This document shows positions 21,650-30,473 of a DNA stretch of 64,000 nt, one piece after another (the first letter of the stretch is position 1; each line of letters starts with the position of its first letter). The stretch comes from Arthrobacter sp. Y-9 (GTDB taxonomy: Bacteria > Actinomycetota > Actinomycetes > Actinomycetales > Micrococcaceae). The translations under genes and the position numbers were made by a program. Below the pieces are notes generated by a model. It was given only the letters and a program-made list of their open reading frames with translations, did no database searches and was not told the DNA's origin. The DNA is taken from the NCBI RefSeq assembly GCF_029690065.1, contig NZ_CP121463.1, forward strand, positions 2,170,001 to 2,234,000. Reading direction: 5' to 3'.

Positions 21650-22950
21650 GCCAGGTGCTCCTGCACGCGGTGCACGTACCAGTTGATGAACGCCTCCACC
21701 TGGTACTCGCTCTTCATGTATGGGCCGGGTTCGTAGGCGGGGCTCGCGGCGCCCTGCTGGCAGAGTTCCACGAACGCCTTGTCCTGGATGTTGGTCTGCT
21801 TCCAGGTGTAGGTGAGCTTGTCCAGGTCGTAATCGACGCCTTCCACGGCGTCGTCGGCCACCAGCCAGGTGGTGCGGACGAGCGTCTGGTGCTCGTTGAT
21901 CGGGAACACCCCGAAAGTGATGACGTGGTCGCTCATGAAGTGGAACCAGCAGTTCGGCTGGAGGTGCATCGAGCAGCGGCCCAGGCGGAAGTCCCGGAGA
22001 TCGCCGAGGAGCTTCTTGGACAGCCGGCGGCCGTCGGCGGAGAACGACTCGCCGTCACCGTCGAGGGCCTCACGGGAGATGCGGATGCCGGCGATGCGGG
22101 TGTCGAGCTCCTCCACCACCTGATGTGGCAGGCCGTACCGGTCGCAGCGCGCCTCAAGATCCGCCTGGGCCACCTTGTTGCGCTCCCACACCTCCTCAAG
22201 GTGCGTGGGGATGAGTCCCTCCGTCAGACCCCAGGTGGGGAACAGGGAGCAGGCGAGCTCGGGGTGCCCGTCGCAGTGGTAGCACTCACGGTTGTTCTCC
22301 ATGACGAGCTTCCAGTTGCCCTCTTCGATGATGTTCTGCTGGTACGCGATCTTCGTCTTGGCCAGCTCGTGGGGCGCCAGGTACGGCTCGAAGATCTTGG
22401 CGGTCTCGTAGAAGTCGGTGGGCGGTTCGGCCGCGAGACACACGAAGATGAGCCCGGCGACCTCGAGGCCGTGGGCCTTCTTGAGCGCGAAGCAGTTCTT
22501 GTCGAACTTGGCTTCGCCGGGGGCGGAGGCGTGGATCAGGTTGCCCTCGGGCGAGTACGTCCACGAGTGGTACCCGCAGACCAGGTTGCCGGTCTGCCCC
22601 GCGGCCTCGGTGAGCACGCGGGCGCCGCGATGGCGGCACACGTTGTGCAGGACGTTCACGCCGCCGTCGTCGTTGCGCAGGACGATCAGGGAGTAGGGCC
22701 CGTAATCAACCGTCACATAGTCCCCCGGCTCCGGCAGTTCCGCCGTGCTCGCGGCGAAGATCCAGTGCTGCCCGAAGATGGCTTCCATGTCCAGCTTGAA
22801 GATCGTGGGGTCCGTGTAGAACGGGGCGTCGAGCGAATATCCGGTGCGCCGGAACTCGAACAAGGCGGAGATCTCGGCCAGCTGCTCCACGGGCAGAGTG
22901 GCGGCGAGTCGTCCGCGCGAGCTGAGGGGAGCGTTCGCTGGAGCGGTCAT
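21646..22950 (-). CDS. gbcA: Glycine betaine monooxygenase Rieske oxygenase component
   Basis: Removes one methyl of glycine betaine to give dimethylglycine and formaldehyde. 434 residues. Rieske [2Fe-2S] ligands Cys105/His107 (CRHRGAR) and Cys125/His128 (CGYHSW); mononuclear iron ligands His225 and His229 in ENNRECYHCDGHPEL. The family also contains carnitine and stachydrine demethylases, but co-location with gbcB, dmg, soxB and bet genes makes betaine by far the best substrate. First gene of its operon, divergent from a LysR regulator. Confidence 0.92.
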   Translation of the reverse strand: MTAPANAPLSSRGRLAATLPVEQLAEISALFEFRRTGYSLDAPFYTDPTIFKLDMEAIFGQHWIFAASTAELPEPGDYVTVDYGPYSLIVLRNDDGGVNVLHNVCRHRGARVLTEAAGQTGNLVCGYHSWTYSPEGNLIHASAPGEAKFDKNCFALKKAHGLEVAGLIFVCLAAEPPTDFYETAKIFEPYLAPHELAKTKIAYQQNIIEEGNWKLVMENNRECYHCDGHPELACSLFPTWGLTEGLIPTHLEEVWERNKVAQADLEARCDRYGLPHQVVEELDTRIAGIRISREALDGDGESFSADGRRLSKKLLGDLRDFRLGRCSMHLQPNCWFHFMSDHVITFGVFPINEHQTLVRTTWLVADDAVEGVDYDLDKLTYTWKQTNIQDKAFVELCQQGAASPAYEPGPYMKSEYQVEAFINWYVHRVQEHLA

Positions 22951-23020
22951 GGGTTTCCTCCCGGGGAGACACGAGGGGCGGGGTGCGCGACAGGCTTGTC
23001 ATGATGAGATTAGGGTCACA

Positions 23021-23032
23021 TTCTCCGCAGAA
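23021..23032. promoter_or_regulatory. Dyad in the gbcA/lysR divergent promoter region
   Basis: TTCT-CCGC-AGAA is a short perfect dyad in the 122-base gap between the divergent gbcA and lysR starts. LysR proteins bind such short interrupted dyads close to their own gene. No clear -35/-10 pair could be fixed here. Confidence 0.3.
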
Positions 23033-23072
23033 AAAGCGCGAGATTTTGCGAATATCCATGCAGAATTAGCGC

Positions 23073-24002
23073 ATGATCGATGTCAGGCTCATCACACTCC
23101 GCGTCTTCGGCCAATGCGGCACCATCGGCGCCACCGCGGAGCTCACGGGCTACTCCCCCTCAGCGGTGTCCGCGCAGCTCCGCGAACTGCAGCGGGTGCT
23201 CGGCATGCAGCTGCTCACCAAGGACGGACGCGGCCTGCGGCTGACCACCACGGGACGCATCCTCGTCGCCGGTTCGGACGCGCTGATCGCCGAATGGGAA
23301 CGCCTGCGGGCGGCCGCCATGGAGGCCGGGGACCAGGTCCAGTCCCACTTCGGCCTCGGGGGCTTCTCGACGGCGGCGGCCCACCTGCTCGCCCCGCTCG
23401 CCGCGACCCTGCGGTCCACCCGGCCCCTCGTCGACGTCCAGGTCCTCGAAGCCGACCCGGCCCGGTGCTTCGACCTCCTGGTCGCGGAGCGGATCGATCT
23501 GGCGGTCATCATCGCGATGCAGTCGGACGCGCAGGAGGAGGATCAGCGCTTCGAGAAGACGGTTCTGCTGGATGACCCGCTGGATGTGATCGTCCCCGCC
23601 GATCATCCTCTGGCGTCGCGGGACGTCGTGACGCTGGAGGAGCTGGCCTCGGAACCGTGGATCACGGAGGCCGTCGGTTCCACCTATCACTCACTCTTCA
23701 CGGCGGCGTTCACGGCGGTCGGCGTGACACCCCGGATCGCTCACGAGGCTTCCGAGTGGGAGACCATGATCGCATTCGTCGGCGCCGGCCTCGGCGTCGG
23801 CCTGCTGCCGCGACTGGCGCCATTGCGCGGCGCCGAGAACGTCGTGCGGCTGCGGATCAGCGGCAAGGGGCGGCCCTCGCGCCGGATCATCGCCGTCGCG
23901 CGACGAGGCAGCCTGGGCTCCCCGCTGATCCAGGAATCGCTCGGGATCCTGCAGGCCGGCGCGCACCAGATCCTCACGGCGCGCCTGGACGAAGAGGACT
24001 GA
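23073..24002 (+). CDS. LysR-family regulator
   Basis: 309 residues. N-terminal winged HTH (residues about 1-60: LRVFGQCGTIGATAELTGYSPSAVSAQLREL in overlapping helices) and a LysR substrate-binding domain (about 90-295, ending with SEWETMIAFVGAGLGVGLLPRLAPL). Divergent from gbcA-gbcB-purU-dmg, which it probably activates in response to a betaine-pathway compound; this is inferred from position. Its ATG lies 123 bases from the gbcA start. Confidence 0.9.
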   Translation: MIDVRLITLRVFGQCGTIGATAELTGYSPSAVSAQLRELQRVLGMQLLTKDGRGLRLTTTGRILVAGSDALIAEWERLRAAAMEAGDQVQSHFGLGGFSTAAAHLLAPLAATLRSTRPLVDVQVLEADPARCFDLLVAERIDLAVIIAMQSDAQEEDQRFEKTVLLDDPLDVIVPADHPLASRDVVTLEELASEPWITEAVGSTYHSLFTAAFTAVGVTPRIAHEASEWETMIAFVGAGLGVGLLPRLAPLRGAENVVRLRISGKGRPSRRIIAVARRGSLGSPLIQESLGILQAGAHQILTARLDEED

Positions 24003-24115
24003 GCACCCGGGTTTCACGGCCCGCCCGAGGGAGCGAAGGGCCTTTACCCTGTCAGTCGGCACGGTGATACTGGCATCGGGGATCCGTGGTGAACCGACGA
24101 TGTCTGGAGGACTCG

Positions 24116-25663
24116 ATGGCCGGAGTGAACGAACCCTACAACGCACGGGAAGACGGCATTCCCCTCAAGAGTTCCGCCCGGGCGGTCGTGCCCGGCGTGG
24201 AGCTGCACGGCCCGGCGGACGGCGCCGGCCGACTGGAGATCACGGTGGTCCTGCGGCGCAGGACGGCGCTGCCGGCTCAGGCGGCGGTCGGCCATCTGAC
24301 GGCTGCCGAGCTGGCTTCCGAGTACGGGGCCTCCGACGACGACGTGCGGCTCGCCACCGAGGTCTTCACCCGGCTGGGCGCGGATGTGGTCGAGTCGGAC
24401 CCCGCGTCGCGGCGTCTCCGGCTGTCCGGCACGGTGGAACAGTTGAGCAGCATCTTCGGCACCACCTTGGAGGATGCCACGAGCACCGCGCCGGACGGAG
24501 CCACGGTGCACTACCGTCACCGGCAGGGCGAACTGAGGATCCCCGCCGAGCTGAACGGCATCGTGGTCGCCGTGCTCGGCCTCGACGACCGTCCGCAGGC
24601 GCGCGCCCATTTCCGCGTCCTCCCTCGCGCGACGGCGGGCACCGGCTACAGCCCGGTGGACCTGGGCCGGGTGTACGGCTTCCCCGACGGCACCGACGGC
24701 TCGGGCCAGACGGTGGCCATCATCGAGCTCGGCGGAGGCTACGCTCAGGCCGATCTCGACGCCTACTTCGCGGGGCTGGGTTTCGCCACTCCCCAGATCA
24801 CGTCCATCGGCGTCGACGGCGGCGCGAACCAGGGCGGGAACGATCCGCAGGGTGCGGACGGCGAGGTCCTGCTGGACATCGAGGTGGTCGGGGCTCTGGC
24901 GCCGAAAGCGGCGATCCAGGTGTACTTCGCCCCCAACACGGACGCGGGATTCCTGGACGCCGTGGTCGCCGCGACGAAGGCCGCGCCGTGTGCGATCAGC
25001 ATCAGCTGGGGCCAGAGTGAGGACCAATGGACGGCCCAGGCCCGCGACGCCTTCGATCAGGCCCTCGCCGACGCCGCAGCGCTCGGCATCACCACGACCG
25101 TGGCCGCCGGGGACCGCGGCAGCAGCGACGGTGCGGCCGATGGAAAGGCCCATGTGGACTTCCCGGCCTCGAGCCCGCATGCCCTGGCCTGCGGCGGGAC
25201 CCGGCTCGACGCGGACCCGGAGACCGGGACGATCAGCTCGGAGACCGTATGGAACGAAGGCCCCGACTCGGCGACCGGCGGCGGGTACAGCAAAGCCTTC
25301 CCCCGACCGGCCTGGCAGTCGCCCTCGGCCTCCGGGCATTCCGGGCGTGGGGTCCCCGACGTCAGCGCGGTCGCGGATCCACAGACCGGCTACCGGATCC
25401 GCGTGGACGGCAAGGACCTGGTGATCGGCGGCACGAGTGCCGTGGCACCGCTCTGGGCGGCGCTCATCGCCCGCTTCGCGCAGGCCGGGAACCGGCGCTT
25501 CGGGCTCATCCAGCCCGCGCTCTACGCCGTGTCCTCAGGATTCCGGGACGTGACGGTCGGCAACAACGGAAGCTACCACGCGGGGCCCGGCTGGGATGCC
25601 TGCACGGGCTTGGGCACCCCGGACGGCGCCGCACTGCTGGCGGCGCTGAAACCGGCCCCCTGA
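24116..25663 (+). CDS. Sedolisin (S53) serine-carboxyl peptidase, kumamolisin-like
   Basis: Acid-active endopeptidase related to subtilisin but with a Ser-Glu-Asp triad. 515 residues from ATG 24116, with GGAGG 5 bases upstream. A pro-domain covers about residues 1-175 (HLTAAELASEYGASDDDVRL, LSGTVEQLSSIFGTTL). The catalytic domain has Glu and Asp in GEVLLDIEVVGALAP, the oxyanion region AISISWGQSEDQW, and the Ser in IGGTSAVAPLWAALIAR. The C-terminal calcium site is FRDVTVGNNGSYHAGPGWDACTG in part. No signal peptide is visible, as in several kumamolisins, so the export route is unclear. No functional link to the neighbours is visible. Confidence 0.92.
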   Translation: MAGVNEPYNAREDGIPLKSSARAVVPGVELHGPADGAGRLEITVVLRRRTALPAQAAVGHLTAAELASEYGASDDDVRLATEVFTRLGADVVESDPASRRLRLSGTVEQLSSIFGTTLEDATSTAPDGATVHYRHRQGELRIPAELNGIVVAVLGLDDRPQARAHFRVLPRATAGTGYSPVDLGRVYGFPDGTDGSGQTVAIIELGGGYAQADLDAYFAGLGFATPQITSIGVDGGANQGGNDPQGADGEVLLDIEVVGALAPKAAIQVYFAPNTDAGFLDAVVAATKAAPCAISISWGQSEDQWTAQARDAFDQALADAAALGITTTVAAGDRGSSDGAADGKAHVDFPASSPHALACGGTRLDADPETGTISSETVWNEGPDSATGGGYSKAFPRPAWQSPSASGHSGRGVPDVSAVADPQTGYRIRVDGKDLVIGGTSAVAPLWAALIARFAQAGNRRFGLIQPALYAVSSGFRDVTVGNNGSYHAGPGWDACTGLGTPDGAALLAALKPAP

Positions 25664-25706
25664 GAGCCGCGCTGAAACCCCGCCGACCCCCGCCGACCCC
25701 GAGACG

Positions 25707-25955
25707 CTAGACGGAGCTGCTGGCCCGGCGTCGACCCCGCGCGCCCCGCCGTGCCTTCATCCAGCTTTTGCGAGCCCGCACGGCGCTGCCCGGAATCCAC
25801 CGGAACAACGCCATCGGCACAGCACCCGAGAAGACGTACGTCTTCCCGTCGCGCTCCAGGGTGAACTCCGGTTTACCCTCCGGGGCGGTCGATCCGGCGC
25901 CGAGGGACAGGGCGAAGGCGCACTTCCCACCGAAAGCCAGGTAGCTCTCACTCAC
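25707..25955 (-). CDS. Small hypothetical protein (possibly YHS-like)
   Basis: 82 residues from a GTG with a GAGGAT site upstream. The N-terminal half (YLAFGGKCAFALSLG ... DGKTYVFSGAVPMALFRWIP) resembles the small metal- or heme-related YHS fold in its spacing of FGGKCAFA and YVFSG motifs, but the similarity is weak and only judged by eye. The C-terminus is very basic (ARKSWMKARRGARGRRRASS). Convergent with the peptidase gene, separated from it by 43 bases. Function unknown. Confidence 0.5.
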   Translation of the reverse strand: MSESYLAFGGKCAFALSLGAGSTAPEGKPEFTLERDGKTYVFSGAVPMALFRWIPGSAVRARKSWMKARRGARGRRRASSSV

Positions 25956-26141
25956 GTTGACATCCTCAATCCTCTGGGCGGGCCGCCGATGGCAGACCTC
26001 GGCGCCACCGCGTCACTTTGATGAGTGGCGCGAGACCCCGGATCGTGACGCGACTCCGCGCCCTGAATTCGTCCGGGTCCGAGCTCGTGCGCCAGGGGTG
26101 GACCGTGGGCTCCCGCTTGCATAGGCTGACGTCAAGCGCCA

Positions 26142-26155
26142 TGTATGCGCATACA
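26142..26155. promoter_or_regulatory. LacI-type operator ahead of the serine hydrolase
   Basis: TGTATGCGCATACA is a perfect 14-base palindrome with a central CG step, typical of LacI-family sites. It overlaps a plausible -10 (TACAGT, 26152-26157) and lies 25 bases upstream of the hydrolase start. A one-mismatch copy occurs ahead of the MFS gene at 29053-29066, and a LacI regulator is encoded between the two. Confidence 0.65.
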
Positions 26156-26179
26156 GTCTCCAGGTGGAAGGCGGTCATC

Positions 26180-27817
26180 GTGACCCAGGAAGTGTTGCCT
26201 CGTCAGACTCCCGAACAGCTCGGCGTGGACCCGCGCGGAATCGGCGCCTTCCTCGACGCGGTCGAGGCCGCGGGCATCGAGCTTCACAGCCTGATGATCG
26301 CGGTCGACGGCGCCGTCGTCGCCGAGTCCTGGTGGCATCCGTACGACGCATCCACACCTCACCTGCTGTACTCGCTGAGCAAGAGCTTCACCTCGGTGGC
26401 AGCCGGCATCGCCGAGTCCGAGGGCCTGCTCCGCAGGGACGACCGGCTGGCCGATCTCCTCCCGGAGGCGGCGGGTTACGGCGACGCGACGATCGCCGAC
26501 GCCCTGCGCATGTCGGTGGGACACCTCCTCGATCCCGTCCTCGACCCGAGTGTCGAGCTTCCGGTCACCGACGACGGCCTTCTCCAGCTGCTGGCCGCGT
26601 ACCACCCGGAGCGGGGCCCTGGAGAGATCTTCACCTACGATCAGCTCGCCACCTTCGCGGTCGCCAAGATCATCGAACGAGCCGCCGGAACCTCCCTCTT
26701 CGAGTACCTCCGCCCTCGCCTGCTCGAACCCCTCGGGGCGACGGAGGCGAAGTGGGCCGGCGGCGACTCCAACCCCGGCTTCACGGGCCTCCACCTCCGC
26801 ACCGCATCGATCGCCGCGTTCGGGCAGCTGCTCCTGCAGCGCGGAGTCTGGCAGGGCCGCAGGCTCGTGCCGGCGGAGTGGATCGATCAGGCCACTTCGG
26901 TGCGGATCAGCAATGACGCGGACCACCGGTTCCCGCCGGGCCAGCCGGTGGACCGGGACAGTTCGCTCGGCTACGGGTATCAGTTCTGGATCGGCGATCA
27001 CGGATACCACGCGGGCGGCGCCTACAGCCAGCTGTGCCTCGTCCTGCCCGGGGTGAATTCGGTGATCGCCCTGACCGCCTCGACCGTGCTCGGTCAGCCC
27101 CTCCTCGACGCCGTCTGGGAGCACCTGCTCCCCGTGTTGTCGAGTCGGGGCGACACCCTGGGGACCGATGCCGGCTCCTTGGACAGCGCTGCTCTCTCCC
27201 GGCGTCTTCAGGAGACGGCCATCCCCGCGCCCACTGCCGGCGCCGAACGCCGCGCCGAGGCCCAGGCGAAAGCCAACCTCGGGATGCTGGCGGGACTCGT
27301 GCTGGCCCTGCGGGGAGAGGCTGCGCCCGACGGCTGGGCGGAGGCCGCCGAGCGGGCGCCGGAGTGGGCCGCCCTGGCCGCCCAGGCGATCAGGACTGCG
27401 GGCGCACCGCTCGCGCCGCCGTCGTCGCACAGCGTTGCCGGAACCGTCTTCACTCGCGCTCCCGGCGAGCCGGGGCTTCCCGAGGTGCGCTTCGGCGGGC
27501 TGGGCGGCACGGACCTGCCGGAGCTCGAATCAGTGCGGCTCGACGGCGACACCCTGACTCTGACGCTCGACGGCGTGGCGTATGGTCTCCGCGTCGGCGG
27601 CGATGACTGGACCCGGGGCGAACTGCTGAGCGATCCCCCGGTCCGCTTCGCCACGCGGGGCGGCTGGGACGGGACCGACGCGTTCGAGGCCGAGCTCCGG
27701 ATGATCGAGGGCCCGCATGTGGGGCTGCTCAGACTCTCCCCCGAGACCGGGCACTTCTCCTTCACCTGGCGGGAACCGACGCTCGTGGGACGTGGCCTCG
27801 CGGGCTATCAGGTGTAG
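26180..27817 (+). CDS. Beta-lactamase-fold serine hydrolase (esterase/peptidase type)
   Basis: 545 residues from GTG 26180, chosen because GGAAGG precedes it and because the frame upstream contains the operator. The beta-lactamase-like domain covers about residues 1-345, with the catalytic SxxK at Ser65-Lys68 (YSLSKSFTSVAAG), the YDQLATFAVAKII region and HAGGAYSQLCLVLPGVNSV in place of the KTG box. A C-terminal region of about 200 residues (from about 370) looks like an added beta-rich domain. The family includes esterases, D-aminopeptidases and 6-aminohexanoate hydrolases, so the substrate is not determined. No signal peptide is seen. Probably repressed by the LacI protein encoded next to it. 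Confidence 0.88.
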   Translation: MTQEVLPRQTPEQLGVDPRGIGAFLDAVEAAGIELHSLMIAVDGAVVAESWWHPYDASTPHLLYSLSKSFTSVAAGIAESEGLLRRDDRLADLLPEAAGYGDATIADALRMSVGHLLDPVLDPSVELPVTDDGLLQLLAAYHPERGPGEIFTYDQLATFAVAKIIERAAGTSLFEYLRPRLLEPLGATEAKWAGGDSNPGFTGLHLRTASIAAFGQLLLQRGVWQGRRLVPAEWIDQATSVRISNDADHRFPPGQPVDRDSSLGYGYQFWIGDHGYHAGGAYSQLCLVLPGVNSVIALTASTVLGQPLLDAVWEHLLPVLSSRGDTLGTDAGSLDSAALSRRLQETAIPAPTAGAERRAEAQAKANLGMLAGLVLALRGEAAPDGWAEAAERAPEWAALAAQAIRTAGAPLAPPSSHSVAGTVFTRAPGEPGLPEVRFGGLGGTDLPELESVRLDGDTLTLTLDGVAYGLRVGGDDWTRGELLSDPPVRFATRGGWDGTDAFEAELRMIEGPHVGLLRLSPETGHFSFTWREPTLVGRGLAGYQV

Positions 27818-27831
27818 GTCCGACCGACCCC

Positions 27832-28938
27832 TCAGGGGCAGCCGCAGCTGCGGCCCAGGAGCATCGCCACGGGCAGGACGACGTGGCGGCTGGTCCCCGG
27901 CGCGTCGAGAGCCTCGGTGAGAAGCTCGACGGCGACGCGCCCCAGCTCGTCCATCGGCTGGCGGACCGTGGTCAGCGGCGGATCCGCCAGCCGCGCCGCG
28001 TCGAGCCCGTCGAAGCCCGTGATCGCGACGTCCCCGGGGACCGCGATCCCGTGGTCCCCGAGCGCGGCCTGCACCCCCAGGGCCGTCTGATCACTCGAGC
28101 AGACGATCGCATCGGGGAGCCGGTCCGCGAACGACCGCTCTGCGGTCAGCAATGTAGTCACGGCGGCGTACGTGGCGGAGCGGGACCCGGCATCCACGAG
28201 CGGCTCGACCGGCACCTTCAGCCCGCGGTCCTGCAGCGCCGCGGTGAAACCGGCGTGACGAGCCGCATGCTCGGCACCCGTGGCCGAACCCGCGAACGCG
28301 AAACGACGGGCTCCGTGTTCGTCCGCCAGGTGTGCCGTGAGCGCCCGCATGCCGCTGAAGTCGTCGACCCTGACCGAGGACGCGGTCATGCCCTCTGGCA
28401 CGAGCTGTGAGACGAGCACCATCGGGAGCCGCTGCGCCAGGAGTCGCAGTTGCGCCTCCTCGATCGTGGCGGGCAGCACCACGAGACCGTCGCTGCGGCG
28501 TGCGATGTCATCGAGCGCCACACCGCGGCCGTCGGAGTCCTGCCAGCCGACCAGGAGTGGGAGTCGGCGGAGCGTGCACTCCAATTCGATACCCCGCAGC
28601 ACCTCGTCGGCATACAGCGGGAACAGCCGGGGCCAGCGTCCGCGGTACTCGACGCGGGGCACCTCGCCCTCGGCGCTCGGCACCGGGCTGCGGTCCCATT
28701 CGTCGGGTTCGTGCCCACTGAACGAGTAGAAGCCGAGAGTGCCGGTGCTCCGTTCGGCGAGGCCGCGGGCCAGACCGCTGGGCAGATAGCCGAGTTCCTG
28801 GACGGCGCTCTGGATGCGGTCCCGGAGCGTCTCGCTGAGCTTTTCCGGAGTGCGGAAGTACCTCGAGATCGACGCCGTGGACACGCCGGCCGCCGCTGCG
28901 ACGTCGTACACCGATGGACGCGCCTTCGTCACGGTCAT
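27832..28938 (-). CDS. LacI-family transcriptional repressor
   Basis: 368 residues. The N-terminal HTH (VYDVAAAAGVSTASISRYFR, residues 10-29) and hinge helix are typical, followed by a periplasmic-binding-like effector domain with ALGDHGIAVPGDVAITGFDG and LTTVRQPMDELGRVAVELL. It sits between the serine hydrolase (convergent, 14 bases from its stop) and the divergent MFS-esterase operon, both preceded by the same TGTAYGCGCATACA dyad. The C-terminus ends in CGCP. The effector is probably a sugar-like or ester-derived ligand; not resolvable from sequence. Confidence 0.93.
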   Translation of the reverse strand: MTVTKARPSVYDVAAAAGVSTASISRYFRTPEKLSETLRDRIQSAVQELGYLPSGLARGLAERSTGTLGFYSFSGHEPDEWDRSPVPSAEGEVPRVEYRGRWPRLFPLYADEVLRGIELECTLRRLPLLVGWQDSDGRGVALDDIARRSDGLVVLPATIEEAQLRLLAQRLPMVLVSQLVPEGMTASSVRVDDFSGMRALTAHLADEHGARRFAFAGSATGAEHAARHAGFTAALQDRGLKVPVEPLVDAGSRSATYAAVTTLLTAERSFADRLPDAIVCSSDQTALGVQAALGDHGIAVPGDVAITGFDGLDAARLADPPLTTVRQPMDELGRVAVELLTEALDAPGTSRHVVLPVAMLLGRSCGCP

Positions 28939-29039
28939 CCCTCACTCCCTGTCCTTCGACGCCGGTCCGGCGTCGGCCGCCCCGGAATGGGCCGGGGCCG
29001 CCGCCCCCAACGGTATCGGAAGAAGCGCCACTCCAGCCC

Positions 29040-29068
29040 TTGTTTCCACGAATGTACGCGCATACACT
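29040..29068 (+). promoter_or_regulatory. Promoter with embedded LacI-type operator ahead of the MFS gene
   Basis: -35 TTGTTT (29040-29045), 17-base spacer, -10 TACACT (29063-29068). The dyad TGTACGCGCATACA (29053-29066) lies inside the spacer and overlaps the -10, so a bound repressor would block RNA polymerase. It differs at one position from the perfect palindrome at 26142-26155. It could also control the divergent lacI gene. Confidence 0.65.
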
Positions 29069-29122
29069 CGTGTCCACCAACCTCGGGTACGACATCCGTG
29101 CACCAACTCGATGAGGAGTTAC

Positions 29123-30442
29123 ATGTCGGTCCAGAAGAGAATCCCCGCCGCGCTCGACCCGTCGGCGGCCGTTACGGAACCCGTCGTGCACCTGGCCGAC
29201 GCCGAAACGGTGCCCGGGGAGCGGCAGACTCCGTGGTTCTGGGTGAGCTTCGCCCTCGCGTGGGGCGCGACCGGCGTCGCGCAGGGAGTGGCCGGCGTCG
29301 CCGTGCCGCAGCTGCTCAAGCAGTGGGACGCGGCGAGCGCCTCAGCGAACCTCAGTGTCCTGCTGACGGTGGGCGGTTTCGCCACGCTCGTGGTGACCCC
29401 GGTCTTCGGCCGGCTGAGCGACCGCTCGCGGTCCCGCCTGGGGCTGCGGAGGCCGTGGATCCTCTCCGGATCACTGATCGCCCTCGCCGGCTACCTCGCC
29501 CTCGCCTGGGCGCCCACCCCCGCCTGGCTCTGGATCGGCATCGTGCTGAACTACGTGGGCTGGGGCGCCGTCGCCATGGCGCAACACAGCCTCTTCGCGG
29601 ATCAGATCCGGCGCCGGATCCGCGCCATCATGTCGGCGGTCACCGGGGCGGCGGGCACGGTCGGCATCCTGGTCGGCACAATGATGACCGGGCAGCTCGC
29701 CTCCCTGGGGCAGGCCGCCATGTTCCTCATCCCGGGAGCCGTGGCGGTGGTGCTGTCCCTGACGCTGTTCGTCACCCTGCGGGATCTCCACCGGACGGAC
29801 GCTCCCCCGCCGTTCAATCTGGAAGCGTTCATCAGCACCTTCTGGCTCAGTCCTCGGCGCCACCCGGATTTCGCCTGGGCCTGGATCTGCCGTTTCCTCA
29901 TGACCGCGTCGATCGTCACGGTGACGAGTTACCTCTACCTGACGATCTCCGGACGGTTCGACCTCGACGATCCTTCGGTGATCGCCGGAGTGCAGACGCA
30001 GGCCACCCTGGTCTTCACCGTCTGCAATCTGCTGTTCGCCTTCCTCTTCGGCGTCATCTCGGACCGGACCAGGCGGCGCAAGCCCAGTGTGCTGTTCGGT
30101 GCGATGCTCAGTGCCGTCGGCCTCATCGTGGCGGTCGCGACGCCGGGTCTGCCGATCTTCCTGGTCGGGATCGCCCTGATCGGCGCGGGACAGGGCGCCT
30201 ACATCTCGGCCGATGTGGCCCTGATGACCGAATGCCTCCCCTCGGTGGAGGAAGCCGGCAAGGATCTCGGGATCGTCGCGCTGGCGTATCTGTTGCCGAA
30301 CATCTTCGTCCCGGTGCTGGGCTTCCTCCTCACCAGGATCGGATCGCCGACCGGGGAGAACTTCGTGGCCCTCTACGTGGCCGCCTTCGTCATGGCGGTG
30401 TTCGCCGGACTGTCCGTCCTCAGAATCAGGAGTGTGCGCTGA
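29123..30442 (+). CDS. MFS transporter (GPH/sugar-symporter-like)
   Basis: 439 residues from ATG 29123, with GAGGAG 5 bases upstream; an ATG at 29111 is also possible. About 12 hydrophobic helices. The intracellular motif after helix 2 reads GRLSDRSRSRLGLRRPWIL, and its repeat in the second half reads GVISDRTRRRKPSVLFG, resembling the RTRxGRRRP motif of GPH-type glycoside symporters and related MFS. First gene of an operon with the esterase-like gene 30474-31472 and under the LacI-type operator; uptake of the hydrolases' substrate or product is inferred. Confidence 0.88.
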   Translation: MSVQKRIPAALDPSAAVTEPVVHLADAETVPGERQTPWFWVSFALAWGATGVAQGVAGVAVPQLLKQWDAASASANLSVLLTVGGFATLVVTPVFGRLSDRSRSRLGLRRPWILSGSLIALAGYLALAWAPTPAWLWIGIVLNYVGWGAVAMAQHSLFADQIRRRIRAIMSAVTGAAGTVGILVGTMMTGQLASLGQAAMFLIPGAVAVVLSLTLFVTLRDLHRTDAPPPFNLEAFISTFWLSPRRHPDFAWAWICRFLMTASIVTVTSYLYLTISGRFDLDDPSVIAGVQTQATLVFTVCNLLFAFLFGVISDRTRRRKPSVLFGAMLSAVGLIVAVATPGLPIFLVGIALIGAGQGAYISADVALMTECLPSVEEAGKDLGIVALAYLLPNIFVPVLGFLLTRIGSPTGENFVALYVAAFVMAVFAGLSVLRIRSVR

Positions 30443-30473
30443 TGACCTGCGTCACCAGGAAAGGCGGCCTCGG

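Noticed and set aside
28814-29122. N-terminal extension of the MFS gene upstream of 29123
   Set aside because: It overlaps the lacI coding region, the promoter and the operator, and has no membrane-protein character.
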